A DNA stretch of 64,000 nucleotides from Proteobacteria bacterium 005FR1 (GTDB lineage: Bacteria; Pseudomonadota; Gammaproteobacteria; Pseudomonadales; Cellvibrionaceae), in assembly GCA_026192395.1 (NCBI GenBank), contig WACF01000001.1:1858309-1922308 (forward strand), written 5' to 3'. The notes below the pieces were generated by a model. That model searched no databases. It was not told where the DNA came from and saw only the letters and a program-made list of their open reading frames with translations. How positions within the stretch are numbered: the first letter of the stretch is position 1; every line of letters begins with the position of its first letter. A program made the position numbers and the translations under genes. Of the stretch, positions 25,872-37,007 are shown piece by piece.

Positions 25872-28800
25872 TTATGCGGCGTGGCGGTGTGAAGCCGTCC
25901 TCTCGCGCCCTGCGGCCGGCTCCAGTTCATCGAGGAGCTTGCGGCTTTGGCGGTAAAACTCCTCCACTGCCGCTTCCTTCACCGGCCCGAAGCCGCGTAC
26001 TTCCTGTGGCAGTCGGGCAAGGCTGATGGCGGCATCGAGATTGTCCTGACGGAGCTTCACCTTGATCGTGTCTAACAGCTCTACATAGTCGCGCAGCAGT
26101 TTTCGCTCGAGCTTCCGATCATGTGACAGAGCAAAGACATCGAACGGTGTGCCGCGAAGAAAGCGCATCTTCGCCAGCAGCTTGAAGGCGGGCAGCATCC
26201 AGGCGCCGAAGCGCATCTTGCGCGGCCGGCCCGATGCATCCTTGCGCCAGTCCAGCAAGGGCGGCGCGAGGTTGAAGCTGAGTTTGTAATTGCCTTCAAA
26301 CTGGCGGTCGATCTGCTTGGCGAAATCGGTTTCGGCGTAGAGGCGGGCCACTTCGTATTCGTCCTTGTAGGCCATCAGTTTGAACAGGGAATTGCGGACC
26401 GCGTCATACAGTGTCGTCTCTTTCTCAGCGCCCTGTTGCGGAGCAAAGGCTTCGACTCGGGAGGCAAACGAATCCGCATAGGCCTGGTTCTGATACCGCG
26501 CGAGCCAGGCTTTCTGCTCATTCAGAGTCAATGGTTCCTTGCGCGGTGCAGGTCCTTCGGCCTCGGCAATGCAACATCGAACGAAGTCCGGATCACCCGC
26601 GGCGAGGCGCCCCCATTTGAGAGCAGTAAGGTTCTTCTGGACAGCAACACCGTTCAGCGCGACGGCTTTCTGCAGGGCCTCGAGGCTGACCGGAATCAAA
26701 CCACGCTGCCAGGCATAGCCGAGAATCAGCACGTTGGTGAAAACGGTATCCCCCATCAACACCTGCGCCGCACGATTGGCGTCGATGGACTCGACCCGCT
26801 CGCTGCCGACCGCATTGCGCAACAGACGCAGGCGGCGCTCAGCATCGGTATCCGCATCCCGGAACAGCACGTGGTCAGCGGTGGGAATATCCTCTTCGTT
26901 GACGAGAATCCGTGTGTGACTCTTGCGCAAGGTGGGCAGAATCTTTTCCGATGTACCCACTACCATGTCGCAGGCGATCAGCGCGTCCGCGGTGCCGCGG
27001 TCGATGCGGATCTGATGCAGGTCGTCCGGCTGCGGCGAAAGTCGCACATAGCTGATCACCGCACCGCCTTTTTGTGCGAAGCCCATGAAGTCCAGCACCG
27101 AGCTGCCCTTGCCTTCCAGATGCGACGCCATGGTGATCAGCGCACCCACGGTCACCACACCGGTGCCGCCGACGCCGCCCACCAGCAAGTTGTAGGTCTC
27201 GCTTAAAGTCGCATCGGGTTCCCTCAGCTTTGCAAGACGGCTTGCGAATTCGTCACCTGTCTCCAGGGCCGCCGGCTTGCGCAGCTGTCCGCCTTCCACG
27301 GTGACGAAACTGGGGCAGAAGCCCTTGAGGCAGGAGTAGTCCTTGTTGCAGCTGTTCTGATCGATCTTGCGCTTGCGGCCCAGCGGGGTTTGCAAGGGCA
27401 CCACGGAAAGACAGTTGGACTGAACCGAACAATCGCCGCAGCCTTCACAGACATCGTGATTGATGAAGACCCGTTTGGCGGGATCGGGCAACTGTCCGCG
27501 CTTGCGGCGGCGACGCTTTTCCGCCGCACAGGTCTGGTCGTATATCAAGGCGGTGACACCGGGGATTTCCCGCAACTCCAGTTGCACCGCTTCCAGTTCA
27601 TCGCGGTGGTGAATCGTGGTGCCGGGCGGAAACGCGGTGAGGTCAGGGTATTTTTCCGGCTCGTCGCTGAGCACGGCGATTCGCTTCACGCCTTCGGCGC
27701 GCACTTGGCTGGCAATCGCCGGCACGGTGGGCTGACCGTCCACCGGCTGTCCGCCGGTCATGGCCACAGCGTCGTTGAACAGAATCTTGTAGGTAACATT
27801 GGTGCCCGCTGCCACTGCCTGGCGCAAGGCCATGTGGCCGGAGTGAAAATAGGTTCCGTCGCCAAGGTTCTGAAAGATGTGTTTGTTGCCGGTAAAGCGC
27901 GACTTGCCGGCCCAGTTTGCGCCCTCTCCGCCCATCTGGATCAGTGATCCGGTGTTGCGGTTCATCCAGGACGCCATGAAGTGGCAACCGATTCCCGCCA
28001 GCGCCTTGCTGCCTTCGGGGATCTTGGTTGATGTGCTGTGCGGACAGCCGGAGCAGAAATAGGGAAGCCGGCGCACACCGCCGATGGCTTTCACGTCGGC
28101 GCCGCTGTTGGAAATCTCGTTGAGGGCCTTTGAAAAGTCGAGCCCGAACATCCGGCTGATGCGCTGGGCAATGAAAGGCGCGAGCAAGGACGGAGAGAGT
28201 TCGCCAACCGAGGGGATCAGGGGATCGCCCTTCTCGTCCTGCTTGCCGGTGAAGACCACCTCGCCCGGGTGATCCACATCGGACATGTATTCCTTGATCT
28301 GCGATTCGATGATGCCGCGCTTTTCCTCGATCACCAGCACTTCGTCTTTGCCATGAACAAAATCGAGAACACCGGAACGCTCCAGCGGCCAGACCATGCC
28401 GACCTTGTAGATGTCGATGCCGATTTTCCGGCAGGTTTCTTCATCCAGTCCCAGTCGCTCCAATGCCTCCAGCGTGTCGAGATAGCCCTTGCCGGTGGTG
28501 ACGATACCGAAGCGTGCTTCTTGCAGATCGTAAACGCGGCGATCAATGTGATTTGCGCGCGCGAACGCGGCGACCGCTTTCAGTTTCGCCTCCATGCGCA
28601 TCTCAATCTGCGGGCTTGGCATATCGGGCCAGCGGTAATGCAAGCCCTCCGGCGGAGGCGTGAAATCATCAGGCGTTCTGAAGATGGGCAAGGGTTTCAG
28701 CTCGACGGAAGCCGCGCTTTCAACCGTTTCCGAAATTGCCTTGAAGCCGACCCACATGCCGCTGTAACGGGACAGCGCGATGCCATACAAACCGTAGTCG

Positions 28801-29369
28801 AGATACTCCGCCAGACCGGCGGGGTTGAGGGTGGGAATGAAGTGAGCCATGAAGGCGACGTCCGACTGGTGCGGAAAGCTCGAGGAAACACAGCCGTGAT
28901 CGTCACCGGCAATCACCAGCACGCCGCCACGCGGTGAGCTTCCATAGGTGTTGCCGTGCTTGAGAGCGTCACCGGCGCGGTCCACGCCGGGCCCCTTGCC
29001 ATACCAGATGGCGTAGACGCCATCCACTTCCTTGTCTTCGTCGGATTCCACCTGCTGGGTGCCGAGGATCATGGTGGCCGCCAGCTCCTCGTTGACGGCG
29101 GGAACGAATTCGATGCCCGCTTCGTCCAGTTCTTTCTTTGCCTTCCAGAGCTGCTGATCGTAGCCACCGAGCGGCGAGCCGCGATATCCGGAAATAAAGC
29201 CGCCGGTCTTCAGTCCCGCACGCCGGTCCAGCTCGCGCTGCATCAGAGGAATGCGCACCAGCGCCTGGGTGCCGGTGAGAAACACGCGCCCGCTGTGGCG
29301 CCGGTAGCGGTCCTCCAATGTGTAGTCGTCCAGTTCAGCAGTCAGCTCGTGGTTTTCAGCCGTGGCCAT
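25872..29369 (-). CDS. Indolepyruvate:ferredoxin oxidoreductase, fused single-chain form
   Basis: 1165 residues. It has thiamine-diphosphate and pyrimidine domains in the first 640 residues (for example NLGDGTYFHSGHMALRQA and LFNDAVAMTGGQ), an 8-Fe ferredoxin-like stretch (CEGCGDCSVQSNCLS, then CLKGFCPSF), then the gamma-type domain (GGVGGTGVVTVGALI) and a C-terminal extension of unknown role. The family decarboxylates arylpyruvates to aryl-acetyl-CoA, reducing ferredoxin. Directly ahead of paaZ in the same direction, so it may supply phenylacetyl-CoA from phenylpyruvate (inference). Start ATG 29369. Confidence 0.9.
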   Translation of the reverse strand: MATAENHELTAELDDYTLEDRYRRHSGRVFLTGTQALVRIPLMQRELDRRAGLKTGGFISGYRGSPLGGYDQQLWKAKKELDEAGIEFVPAVNEELAATMILGTQQVESDEDKEVDGVYAIWYGKGPGVDRAGDALKHGNTYGSSPRGGVLVIAGDDHGCVSSSFPHQSDVAFMAHFIPTLNPAGLAEYLDYGLYGIALSRYSGMWVGFKAISETVESAASVELKPLPIFRTPDDFTPPPEGLHYRWPDMPSPQIEMRMEAKLKAVAAFARANHIDRRVYDLQEARFGIVTTGKGYLDTLEALERLGLDEETCRKIGIDIYKVGMVWPLERSGVLDFVHGKDEVLVIEEKRGIIESQIKEYMSDVDHPGEVVFTGKQDEKGDPLIPSVGELSPSLLAPFIAQRISRMFGLDFSKALNEISNSGADVKAIGGVRRLPYFCSGCPHSTSTKIPEGSKALAGIGCHFMASWMNRNTGSLIQMGGEGANWAGKSRFTGNKHIFQNLGDGTYFHSGHMALRQAVAAGTNVTYKILFNDAVAMTGGQPVDGQPTVPAIASQVRAEGVKRIAVLSDEPEKYPDLTAFPPGTTIHHRDELEAVQLELREIPGVTALIYDQTCAAEKRRRRKRGQLPDPAKRVFINHDVCEGCGDCSVQSNCLSVVPLQTPLGRKRKIDQNSCNKDYSCLKGFCPSFVTVEGGQLRKPAALETGDEFASRLAKLREPDATLSETYNLLVGGVGGTGVVTVGALITMASHLEGKGSSVLDFMGFAQKGGAVISYVRLSPQPDDLHQIRIDRGTADALIACDMVVGTSEKILPTLRKSHTRILVNEEDIPTADHVLFRDADTDAERRLRLLRNAVGSERVESIDANRAAQVLMGDTVFTNVLILGYAWQRGLIPVSLEALQKAVALNGVAVQKNLTALKWGRLAAGDPDFVRCCIAEAEGPAPRKEPLTLNEQKAWLARYQNQAYADSFASRVEAFAPQQGAEKETTLYDAVRNSLFKLMAYKDEYEVARLYAETDFAKQIDRQFEGNYKLSFNLAPPLLDWRKDASGRPRKMRFGAWMLPAFKLLAKMRFLRGTPFDVFALSHDRKLERKLLRDYVELLDTIKVKLRQDNLDAAISLARLPQEVRGFGPVKEAAVEEFYRQSRKLLDELEPAAGRERTASHRHAA

Positions 29370-29456
29370 GACACGCTCACCTGTTCGCGGATGTGCGCTC
29401 CAGTGTAGGTAAAAGCGAGGTAAATAGGCTTGCTATTTATTCGTGTAAAGCGACAC

Positions 29457-29530
29457 GTTGATCAATTGTTTTCCGTTTTTCAGCCTCCTTGTGGTAGATT
29501 CTTTCGCTATGCACGCAAATCGATCAATTT
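29457..29530. promoter_or_regulatory. Two GATCAATT palindromic operator-like sites
   Basis: GTTGATCAATTG at 29457 and AAATCGATCAATTT at 29517 are imperfect dyads sharing GATCAATT, about 60 bp (six helical turns) apart, in the region between the giant oxidoreductase and the Lrp-type regulator. This fits Lrp/AsnC binding in phase on one DNA face. Seen by eye. Confidence 0.5.
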
Positions 29531-29542
29531 GAGGTTTTCGCG

Positions 29543-29995
29543 GTGGACGCTTACGACAGCAAGATTCTGCGGGTTTTGCAGCGGGACGGACGGATAACCA
29601 ACCAGCAACTGGCCGAGGAGGTGGGACTGTCACCGGCGGCAAGCTGGCGACGCGTCAAGGCAATGGAGGAGTCGGGGATTATCCGCGGCTACGGCGCACA
29701 ACTGGATCCACAGGCAGTGAACCTGGGCTTTTGTGTGCTGCTGAACGTGTCACTGACGCGGCACGCAAAGGAAGTGGCGCAGAACTTCATCGAAGCAGTG
29801 CAAGACCGACCTGAGGTTCTGCAATGCTGGGCGCTGACCGGGGACTACGACTTCACCTTGCGAATAGTCGTACCTGACATCAATGCCTTCGATCATTTTC
29901 TGGAAGATTTTATTTTCACGATTCCGGGCGTGTCGCAGGTGAAGTCGAATATTGCTTTGCGCGAAATCAAAAACGAGACAGCGCTACCGGTGTGA
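29543..29995 (+). CDS. Lrp/AsnC-family transcriptional regulator
   Basis: 150 residues. N-terminal helix-turn-helix (DSKILRVLQRDGRITNQQLAEEVGLSPAASWRRVKAME, about 5-45) and a C-terminal RAM effector domain (about 65-145). GTG start at 29543 with GAGG 8 bases upstream. Divergent from the indolepyruvate oxidoreductase, which it probably controls in response to an aromatic amino acid or its keto acid (inference). Confidence 0.92.
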   Translation: MDAYDSKILRVLQRDGRITNQQLAEEVGLSPAASWRRVKAMEESGIIRGYGAQLDPQAVNLGFCVLLNVSLTRHAKEVAQNFIEAVQDRPEVLQCWALTGDYDFTLRIVVPDINAFDHFLEDFIFTIPGVSQVKSNIALREIKNETALPV

Positions 29996-30062
29996 ACAAT
30001 TAGTTTCCAGTGTTCGAATGAGAATTCTTCTCGTCCACATCCGAGACCAGAATACGTGCCAG

Positions 30063-30172
30063 GCCAGCTATCCGGTATTCACTGCTGTGACACGCTGCAA
30101 GTACGTCCCTGTAAGCTCTACGCCGGCTTGCATGCCGGCGAAGGTCACAGCAGCAAACACCGGATTGCTGGC
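30063..30172. repeat. Palindromic element, copy A
   Basis: Arms 30063-30091 and 30144-30172 pair at about 25 of 29 positions (shared core ATCCGGT...CTGTGAC). Between them is the conserved strip GTACGTCCCTGTAAGCTC and an inner hairpin GCCGGC/GCCGGC. Located in the 440-bp space after the Lrp-type gene. Confidence 0.75.
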
Positions 30173-30229
30173 TGAAAGTTGAGTGCCTCATCACGAGTGC
30201 CAAATCACGCTTCGGGTTACCAATGCAGC

Positions 30230-30342
30230 GAGTTTAGTGCCGGGTACAGCCTTTTCAAACCTTTCGCTTCATGGATGAAGCGACAGAGCGTACAGGGATG
30301 TATTCACAGCGTGTTTGAAAAGGCTGTACCCGGTGGCAAACG
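30230..30342. repeat. Palindromic element, copy B (perfect 21-bp arms)
   Basis: The arms 30240-30260 and 30313-30333 are perfect 21-bp inverted repeats, extended imperfectly to 30230 and 30342. The core reads, on the minus strand, CGCTGTGAATACATCCCTGT then ACGCTC, followed by inner hairpin CGCTTCAT/ATGAAGCG. Sits between the Lrp-type gene (+) and liuE (-). The remaining bases of 29996-30435 hold no gene that I can support. Confidence 0.78.
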
Positions 30343-30435
30343 GGTTAAGAACTCTGATTTGGCCGCAGGGATGTTCATGCAAACCTGGATTCCGCTGCGC
30401 TCCATCCAGGCTACATCAGAGTCCAACCAGACTCG

Positions 30436-31359
30436 CTAGCAACTCGATCGCGAGGCCTTCGCCTTGAACGCTCTGCCCACCTTCGAAGCGCTCTCGCGTC
30501 CGAGACTTGCACTGATGAAGTGACCAGCCTCTACCAACGCTTGCAAATCAATTCCCGTTTCGATCCCCAGCCCCTGAAGCATATAGACGACATCTTCGCT
30601 GGCCACATTGCCGGATGCGCCGGGTGCATAGGGGCAGCCGCCGAGACCCGCGACCGAAGCGTCCACCACCGCAACGCCCATCTGCAAGGCCGCAAGAATA
30701 TTCGCCAGCGCCTGGCCGTAGGTATCGTGACAGTGCACGGCAAGTGCGCTGATCGGCACGTCCTGCGCGACCGCTTCCAACATCGCGATCATCTTGCCCG
30801 GGGTGCCCACACCGTTGGTATCGCCCAGTGAGATTTCGGGGCAGCCCATTTTGTACAGAGTGGTCGCGACTTCGCGCACCGCGGCGGGAGCTATCTCACC
30901 TTCATACGGACAACCAAGCACACAGGACACGTAACCGCGCACGGGAATGCTGTGCTGTTTTGCCGCTTCCATGATGGGTGCAAAGCGTTCGAGACTTTCG
31001 GCGATGGAACAGTTGATGTTCTTCTGCGAGAAACTTTCCGACGCGGCGCCGAAGATCGCGACCTCGTCGGCGCGAGCCTCGAGTGCGCGCTCGAAGCCCT
31101 TGATGTTGGGCGTGAGTGCGCTGTAGACAACGCCGGGTTTGCGATCGATTGCGGCGAACACTTCGCCGCTGTCCGCCATCTGCGGCACAGCCTTCGGGCT
31201 GACGAAGCTGCCCGCTTCGATGTGCTTGACACCGGCGGCGGCGAGGCGATTGATCAGTTCTACCTTGGTGCTGGTGTCGATTGTTCCCTTTTCGTTTTGC
31301 AGGCCGTCCCGCGCGCCCACTTCCACCAGCTTGACGGATTTTGGCAATTGCAATCTCAT
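30436..31359 (-). CDS. liuE: Hydroxymethylglutaryl-CoA lyase
   Basis: 307 residues, splits HMG-CoA to acetoacetate and acetyl-CoA, last step of leucine breakdown. Motifs: [45 protein letters not shown] and the active-site loop [19 protein letters not shown]. The frame is open to 31470, but ATG 31359 matches the family start and follows the liuD stop by one base. Ends the liu operon. Confidence 0.95.
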   Translation of the reverse strand: MRLQLPKSVKLVEVGARDGLQNEKGTIDTSTKVELINRLAAAGVKHIEAGSFVSPKAVPQMADSGEVFAAIDRKPGVVYSALTPNIKGFERALEARADEVAIFGAASESFSQKNINCSIAESLERFAPIMEAAKQHSIPVRGYVSCVLGCPYEGEIAPAAVREVATTLYKMGCPEISLGDTNGVGTPGKMIAMLEAVAQDVPISALAVHCHDTYGQALANILAALQMGVAVVDASVAGLGGCPYAPGASGNVASEDVVYMLQGLGIETGIDLQALVEAGHFISASLGRESASKVGRAFKAKASRSSC

Positions 31360-31360
31360 G

Positions 31361-33370
31361 TCAGACCTCCGCCTTTTCTTCTGCGCTGAACTCGAGCAGC
31401 ACCTGACCGCTGTTGACCAGATCGCCGGCGCCGCAGTGGAAGCTTTCCACTTTGCCGTCCGCGGGTGCATTCATGGTATGTTCCATCTTCATCGCTTCCA
31501 GGACCAGCAGGGGATCACCCGCCTTCACCGGTTGTCCTGCTTCCGCAAGAATCTGCACCACTCGGCCATTCATGGGCGCGGTGAAGCCGCCGTGGCCGGC
31601 TTCGTGTTCCCAGTCGCCACTGGAGCGCGTGAAGCGCACGGCGCATTCGGCGGTGAACAGGGTAATGTCGCTGCCGCTGTCCGCCACTTCGGCGGTGAAG
31701 CGATGTCCTTCGACGATCGCGTACAGGTGTTTACCGCTGAGCGATCCTTCCACCTCCACGGCTTCACCATTTGCATCGACCCGAAATTTTCCTGCGGCTC
31801 CGGGCACGGCTTCTACCTGCAGCAGCAGGGCCTCGTCATGCCAGAGCAGATGAAAGTGGTAAGGGCGCGGTCCGGCGACGCGCCAGGCATCGGCCAGTCC
31901 CCAGGGCGAAAAGCGGTCGTCACCGGCCGCATTCTGATTGTGCTGCTGACCGGCTGCGAGTGCGAGGTAAAGTCCGGCGAGCGCGCGATCGCGTCGATCC
32001 CAGCGCTGATCACGGCGCACCAGATCTTCGAGATTGTCTTCCACGTAGCGGGTATGCACCGCGCCTTTGGTGAAGGCTTCGTCAGCCGCGAGGTTGTACA
32101 GGAAGGCGATATTGGTGGACAGACCCGCGATGCGGTATTCACTCAGGGCCTGCTTCAGTCGACGCAGGGCGATGTTGCGATCCTCACCCCAGACGATGAG
32201 CTTGGCGATCATCGGATCGTACCAGGGGCTGATCTCGTCACCTTCGCGAACGCCGGTATCGATGCGGACGTAGTCATCTTCAGTGGGCGTCGACAGGTGT
32301 GTGAGGGTGCCGGTAGCCGGCAGGAAGCCGCTGTCCGGATCTTCCGCGTAGATGCGCGCTTCGAAGCTGTGACCTTTGCGCTGCAATTCGGATTGCAGCA
32401 AGGGCAGGCGTTCGCCCGCGGCGACCCGCAGCTGCCATTCCACCAGATCCTGGCCGGTGATCATTTCCGTTACCGGATGCTCCACCTGCAGGCGGGTGTT
32501 CATTTCCATGAAATAGAACTCGCCGCTCTTGTCGTCGAACAGGAACTCGACGGTGCCTGCACCGCGGTAGTCAATGGCTTGTGCGGCGCGTACGGCGGTT
32601 TCACCCATGGCTTTGCGGATGTCTTCGCTCAGCTCCGGTGCCGGCGCTTCCTCGATGATTTTCTGGTGACGGCGCTGACTGGAACAGTCCCGCTCAAAGA
32701 GGTAAACGCCGTTGCCGTGGGAATCACAGAAGACCTGCACTTCCACATGGCGGGGGGTGAGCAGCAGCTTTTCCACCAGCATGGTGTCGTCGCCGAAGCT
32801 GGCGGCGGATTCACGTTTGGCGCCGGCCAGTGCGCTGGCCAGATCTTCCGGTCGGTCGACGCGGCGCATGCCTTTACCGCCACCACCGGCGGCCGCTTTC
32901 AGCAGTACCGGGTAGCCGATGGCTTCCGCTTCTTTCGCCAGCACGTCCAGAGACTGGTCGTCGCCATGGTAGCCCGGCAGCACCGGAATACCCGACTCGA
33001 CCATGCAACGCTTGGCTTTCGACTTGGAGCCCATGATATCGATCGCCCCGGCCGGCGGACCGACGAAGACAATGCCGGCTTTTTCGCAGGCATCGCTGAA
33101 GTGAGTGTTTTCGGAGAGAAAACCGTAGCCGGGATGGATCGCGCCCGCGCCGGTTCGTTTTGCCGCTTCGATAATGCGCTCGCCGCGCAGATAGCTTTCC
33201 TGCGCGGCTGCCGGGCCGATGGCGATGGCTTCGTCGGCCGCCTGCACGTGCATGGCGTTGCGGTCGGCCTCGGAATAGACCGCGACGGTTCGGATGCCCA
33301 TGCGCCGTGCAGTGCGGATGACCCGCACTGCGATTTCGCCGCGGTTTGCAATCAAGAGTTTGTCGAACAT
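31361..33370 (-). CDS. liuD: Methylcrotonyl-CoA carboxylase biotin-carrying (alpha) subunit
   Basis: 669 residues. Biotin carboxylase ([24 protein letters not shown]-grasp [28 protein letters not shown]) followed by a carrier domain with the biotinyl Lys in [11 protein letters not shown] near residue 635. The frame extends to 33427, but ATG 33370 has AGGAAAC upstream and the family start [11 protein letters not shown]. Partner of liuB. Confidence 0.95.
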   Translation of the reverse strand: MFDKLLIANRGEIAVRVIRTARRMGIRTVAVYSEADRNAMHVQAADEAIAIGPAAAQESYLRGERIIEAAKRTGAGAIHPGYGFLSENTHFSDACEKAGIVFVGPPAGAIDIMGSKSKAKRCMVESGIPVLPGYHGDDQSLDVLAKEAEAIGYPVLLKAAAGGGGKGMRRVDRPEDLASALAGAKRESAASFGDDTMLVEKLLLTPRHVEVQVFCDSHGNGVYLFERDCSSQRRHQKIIEEAPAPELSEDIRKAMGETAVRAAQAIDYRGAGTVEFLFDDKSGEFYFMEMNTRLQVEHPVTEMITGQDLVEWQLRVAAGERLPLLQSELQRKGHSFEARIYAEDPDSGFLPATGTLTHLSTPTEDDYVRIDTGVREGDEISPWYDPMIAKLIVWGEDRNIALRRLKQALSEYRIAGLSTNIAFLYNLAADEAFTKGAVHTRYVEDNLEDLVRRDQRWDRRDRALAGLYLALAAGQQHNQNAAGDDRFSPWGLADAWRVAGPRPYHFHLLWHDEALLLQVEAVPGAAGKFRVDANGEAVEVEGSLSGKHLYAIVEGHRFTAEVADSGSDITLFTAECAVRFTRSSGDWEHEAGHGGFTAPMNGRVVQILAEAGQPVKAGDPLLVLEAMKMEHTMNAPADGKVESFHCGAGDLVNSGQVLLEFSAEEKAEV

Positions 33371-33395
33371 CGTTGTTTCCTGAGTAGTCGAGACT

Positions 33396-34190
33396 CTACT
33401 GAGCCCAGCCGGGTTTGCGTTTTTCAAGAAACGCTCTCAAGCCTTCCTGACCTTCTTTCGATACACGGATGCTCGCGATCAGCTTGCTGGTGTGCTCGAT
33501 GATGTGCTCGTCAACGGGGCGGTCTGCCACGTCGGCGATCAGTTGCTTGGCCGCACTGAGCGCGGCCGGGCTGTTTGCCAGGAAGGTCTGCACGTGCTTC
33601 TCTACCGCTTCGTCCAGCTGTTGTTCGTCGACCAGCTCCGAAACGAGACCAAGAGCAAGCGCATCTTCAGCACTGATGCGTTCGCCGGTGAGGAAGTATC
33701 GACGCGCGGCACGTTCGCCGATGGCTTTCACCACGTAAGGGCCAACGGTTGCGGGAATCAAACCCAGTTTTACTTCCGACAGGCTGAACAGCGCGCGTTC
33801 GCTGGCCACAGCGATGTCGCAGCAGGACACCAGGCCGACCGCGCCGCCGTAGGCCGCGCCGTTGACGCGGGCGATGACCGGCATGGGCATGGTGTTAAGG
33901 CGCTCAAGCATGGCAGCAAGTAGACGGGCATCGGCGAGATTGCTTTCGTAGTCGAGATCCACCATGCGTTGCATCCATTGCAGATCGGCGCCAGCGGAAA
34001 ACGATCGGCCCTCGGCGGCCAGGATCAGTACCCGCACGTCGCCGCGCTCTGCGACGTCTTCCAGTGCCGAGTGCAGTTCGCCAATGACCTTGTCGTCGAA
34101 GGCATTATGTTTGTCGGGGCGATTGAGCGTTATCATCGCCACGCCCCATTGATCGGTAATCGATAAAACCGCAGCTTGTTCTGCAGACAT
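33396..34190 (-). CDS. liuC: Methylglutaconyl-CoA hydratase
   Basis: 264 residues, crotonase-fold enzyme between the carboxylase subunits. Visible motifs: AEGRSFSAGADLQWMQRM near 55-72 and ARVNGAAYGGAVGLVSCCDIAVA (oxyanion hole). In the order liuA-B-C-D-E, the position fixes its role. Confidence 0.93.
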   Translation of the reverse strand: MSAEQAAVLSITDQWGVAMITLNRPDKHNAFDDKVIGELHSALEDVAERGDVRVLILAAEGRSFSAGADLQWMQRMVDLDYESNLADARLLAAMLERLNTMPMPVIARVNGAAYGGAVGLVSCCDIAVASERALFSLSEVKLGLIPATVGPYVVKAIGERAARRYFLTGERISAEDALALGLVSELVDEQQLDEAVEKHVQTFLANSPAALSAAKQLIADVADRPVDEHIIEHTSKLIASIRVSKEGQEGLRAFLEKRKPGWAQ

Positions 34191-34219
34191 TCTGGACTCC
34201 GTTGTTTAATCGGCAAGAG

Positions 34220-35827
34220 CTACATTCGGAACACGCCAAAGCGTGTCTCTTCGATGGGCGCATTCAGGGCTGCTGACAGCGACAGCCCTAGCACGCGACG
34301 GGTATCCTTCGGATCGATGACGCCGTCGTCCCACAAACGTGCGGAGGCGTAATAAGGGTGCCCTTCTTTCTCGTACTTTTCGACAATCGGTCGGCGAATC
34401 GCTTCTTCCTGTTCGGCACTGAGTTCCTGACCCTTCGCCTGCAGTTTGTCGCGGGTGATCTGGATCATTACCTGTGCCGCCTGTTCGCCACCCATCACGG
34501 AAATGCGCGAGTTCGGCCACATGAACAGGAAACGCGGATCGTAGGCGCGACCGCACATGCCGTAGTTGCCGGCGCCGAAGCTGCCGCCAATCAAGACGGT
34601 CAGTTTCGGTACCGCCGCGCAGGCAACGGCGGTCACCATCTTGGCGCCGTGCTTGGCGATGCCTTCCGCCTCGTACTGCTTGCCCACCATGAAGCCGGTG
34701 ATGTTTTGCAGGAAGACCAGGGGGATGCCGCGCTGTGCGCAGAGCTCGATGAAGTGCGCACCCTTCTGGGCCGATTCACTGAACAGAATGCCGTTGTTGG
34801 CAACGATGCCGATCGGATAACCGTACAAGCGAGCGAAACCGCACACCAGCGTGGTGCCATAGAGCGGTTTGAATTCATCGAATTCGGAGCCGTCAACGAT
34901 GCGGGCGATGATTTCGCGGACGTCGTAGGGACGCTTGGTATCGGCGGGCACGACGCCATAGATTTCTTCCGGAGCGTAGAGCGGTTCGCGAGGCTCGGCA
35001 ATATCGAGTTGCAACTGCTTGCGGCGATTGAGGCGCGATACGGCCTGGCGGGCAAGAGCCAGTCCGTGTTCATCATCCAGTGCGAGTTGATCAGTTACAC
35101 CGGATATCTTCGCGTGCACATCGCCGCCGCCCAGCTCTTCCGCGGAGACCTCTTCACCGGTCGCAGCTTTCACCAGCGGCGGACCGCCCAGGAAGATCGT
35201 CCCGTTGCCGCGCACGATGATGGACTCGTCCGCCATGGCCGGCACATAGGCGCCGCCCGCGGTACAGGAACCCATCACCACTGCGATCTGCGGAATGTTG
35301 CGGGCGGACATGTTGGCCTGGTTGAAAAAGATCCGTCCAAAGTGCTCCCGATCAGGAAAGACATCGTCCTGTCGCGGCAGATTGGCGCCACCGGAATCCA
35401 CCAGATAGACACAGGGAAGATTGTTCTGAGCGGCGATGGTCTGTGCGCGGAGATGCTTCTTCACCGAGACCGGATAGTAGGTACCGCCTTTAACGGTCGC
35501 ATCGTTGGCGACCACGACACATTCCACACCGCTGATGCGGCCGATGCCGGTGATCAGTCCAGCCGCGGGCACGGACTCATCGTAGACCTCGTGTGCGGCC
35601 AGCGCCGAAAACTCCAGAAACGGTGAACCCGGATCCAGCAAACGGTTGATACGCTCGCGCGGCAGTAATTTGCCGCGGCTGGTATGTCGCTTCGCCGCTT
35701 CCTCACCACCGCCCTTGCGAATCTCTTCCAGCGTCGAGTTGAGGTCGTTCACCAGACCCTGCATACGTTCCCGGTTGGCTGCGAACTCGTCGGAGCGGGT
35801 GTCCAGTTTGGTTTTAATTACCGCCAT
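34220..35827 (-). CDS. liuB: Methylcrotonyl-CoA carboxylase carboxyltransferase (beta) subunit
   Basis: 535 residues, acyl-CoA carboxyltransferase. Visible: [55 protein letters not shown] and [20 protein letters not shown], characteristic of methylcrotonyl- rather than propionyl-CoA carboxylase. Normal length. Confidence 0.95.
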   Translation of the reverse strand: MAVIKTKLDTRSDEFAANRERMQGLVNDLNSTLEEIRKGGGEEAAKRHTSRGKLLPRERINRLLDPGSPFLEFSALAAHEVYDESVPAAGLITGIGRISGVECVVVANDATVKGGTYYPVSVKKHLRAQTIAAQNNLPCVYLVDSGGANLPRQDDVFPDREHFGRIFFNQANMSARNIPQIAVVMGSCTAGGAYVPAMADESIIVRGNGTIFLGGPPLVKAATGEEVSAEELGGGDVHAKISGVTDQLALDDEHGLALARQAVSRLNRRKQLQLDIAEPREPLYAPEEIYGVVPADTKRPYDVREIIARIVDGSEFDEFKPLYGTTLVCGFARLYGYPIGIVANNGILFSESAQKGAHFIELCAQRGIPLVFLQNITGFMVGKQYEAEGIAKHGAKMVTAVACAAVPKLTVLIGGSFGAGNYGMCGRAYDPRFLFMWPNSRISVMGGEQAAQVMIQITRDKLQAKGQELSAEQEEAIRRPIVEKYEKEGHPYYASARLWDDGVIDPKDTRRVLGLSLSAALNAPIEETRFGVFRM

Positions 35828-35842
35828 CTGAAATTCCCCGGC

Positions 35843-37006
35843 TTAGGCAGTTTCGGTAAACAGTTCGCGCCCAATCAGCATCCGGCGAATCTCGCTGGTG
35901 CCGGCGCCGATCTCGTAGAGCTTGGCATCTCGCAGCAGGCGGCCGGTGGGAAACTCATTGATATAGCCATTGCCGCCCAGCAGCTGAATTGCATCCAGCG
36001 CCAGCTGCGTCGCCTTCTCGGCACTGAACAGAATCGCCCCGGCGGCATCCTTGCGGGTGGTTTCGCCGCGATCGCAGGCAGCAGCCACCGCATAAACATA
36101 TGCCCGTGAGGCGTTAAGGCCGGTGTACATATCGGCGACCTTGCCCTGCACCAGCTGGAATTCACCGATGGACTGGTTGAACTGCTTGCGGTCGTGGATA
36201 TAGGGAACCACCACATCCATGCAGGCCTGCATGATGCCCAAGGGGCCGCCGCTCAGAACCACGCGCTCGTAATCAAGGCCGCTCATCAACACACGAACGC
36301 CGCCGTTCAGCTGGCCGAGCACGTTTTCCGCCGGCACTTCGCAATCTTCGAACACCAGCTCACAAGTGTTCGAGCCGCGCATGCCCAGCTTGTCCAGCTT
36401 CTGCGCGCGGGAGAATCCGGGAAAGTCGCGCTCGACGATAAAGGCGGTGATGCCCTTGGAGCCGCCCTGGGGTTCGGTTTTGGCGTAGATCACATAGACA
36501 TCCGCATCCGGACCGTTGGTGATCCACATCTTGTTGCCGTTCAGACGGTAAACATCGCCGTGCTTTTCCGCACGCAGTTTCATGCTCACCACGTCCGAAC
36601 CAGCGCCCGGTTCACTCATCGCCAGCGCGCCGATGTGCTCGCCGCTGACCAGCTTGGGCAGATAACGGGCGCGTTGCTCGTCGGTGCCGTTGCGGTAGAT
36701 CTGATTCACGCAGAGATTCGAGTGAGCGCCGTAAGACAAGCCCACGGAAGCGGAGGCGCGGCTGATTTCTTCCATCGCGACCACATGAGCCAGGTAGCCC
36801 ATATCCACACCGCCGTACTCTTCTGAAACGGTAACGCCGAGCAGGCCCATCTCGCCCAGACGGCGCCAGAGTTCGTTGGGGAATTCGTTTTCACGGTCGA
36901 TGGCTTCCGAGCGCGGGGCGATTTCCGCCTGGGCGAACTTCGCCACCTGATCGCGCAGCGCGTCGATGGTCTCGCCGTGTCCGAAGTTGAGGCTTGCGTA
37001 GCTCAT
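35843..37006 (-). CDS. liuA: Isovaleryl-CoA dehydrogenase
   Basis: 387 residues, FAD acyl-CoA dehydrogenase. Motifs: [37 protein letters not shown], the catalytic Glu region [18 protein letters not shown] (Glu at about 250), and the C-terminal [31 protein letters not shown] split over the FAD/CoA pocket. ATG 37006 has AAGG 8 bases upstream; the open frame begins at GTG 37021. Confidence 0.95.
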   Translation of the reverse strand: MSYASLNFGHGETIDALRDQVAKFAQAEIAPRSEAIDRENEFPNELWRRLGEMGLLGVTVSEEYGGVDMGYLAHVVAMEEISRASASVGLSYGAHSNLCVNQIYRNGTDEQRARYLPKLVSGEHIGALAMSEPGAGSDVVSMKLRAEKHGDVYRLNGNKMWITNGPDADVYVIYAKTEPQGGSKGITAFIVERDFPGFSRAQKLDKLGMRGSNTCELVFEDCEVPAENVLGQLNGGVRVLMSGLDYERVVLSGGPLGIMQACMDVVVPYIHDRKQFNQSIGEFQLVQGKVADMYTGLNASRAYVYAVAAACDRGETTRKDAAGAILFSAEKATQLALDAIQLLGGNGYINEFPTGRLLRDAKLYEIGAGTSEIRRMLIGRELFTETA

Positions 37007-37007
37007 G

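Noticed and set aside
24582-25892. 436-codon plus-strand open frame
   Set aside because: Antisense to paaZ with no motifs and no ribosome site; stop-free only through codon bias.
31139-33502. 787-codon open frame on the plus strand
   Set aside because: Exactly antisense to liuD, which has full motif support. High GC leaves the opposite frame free of stops; the translation has no recognisable domain.
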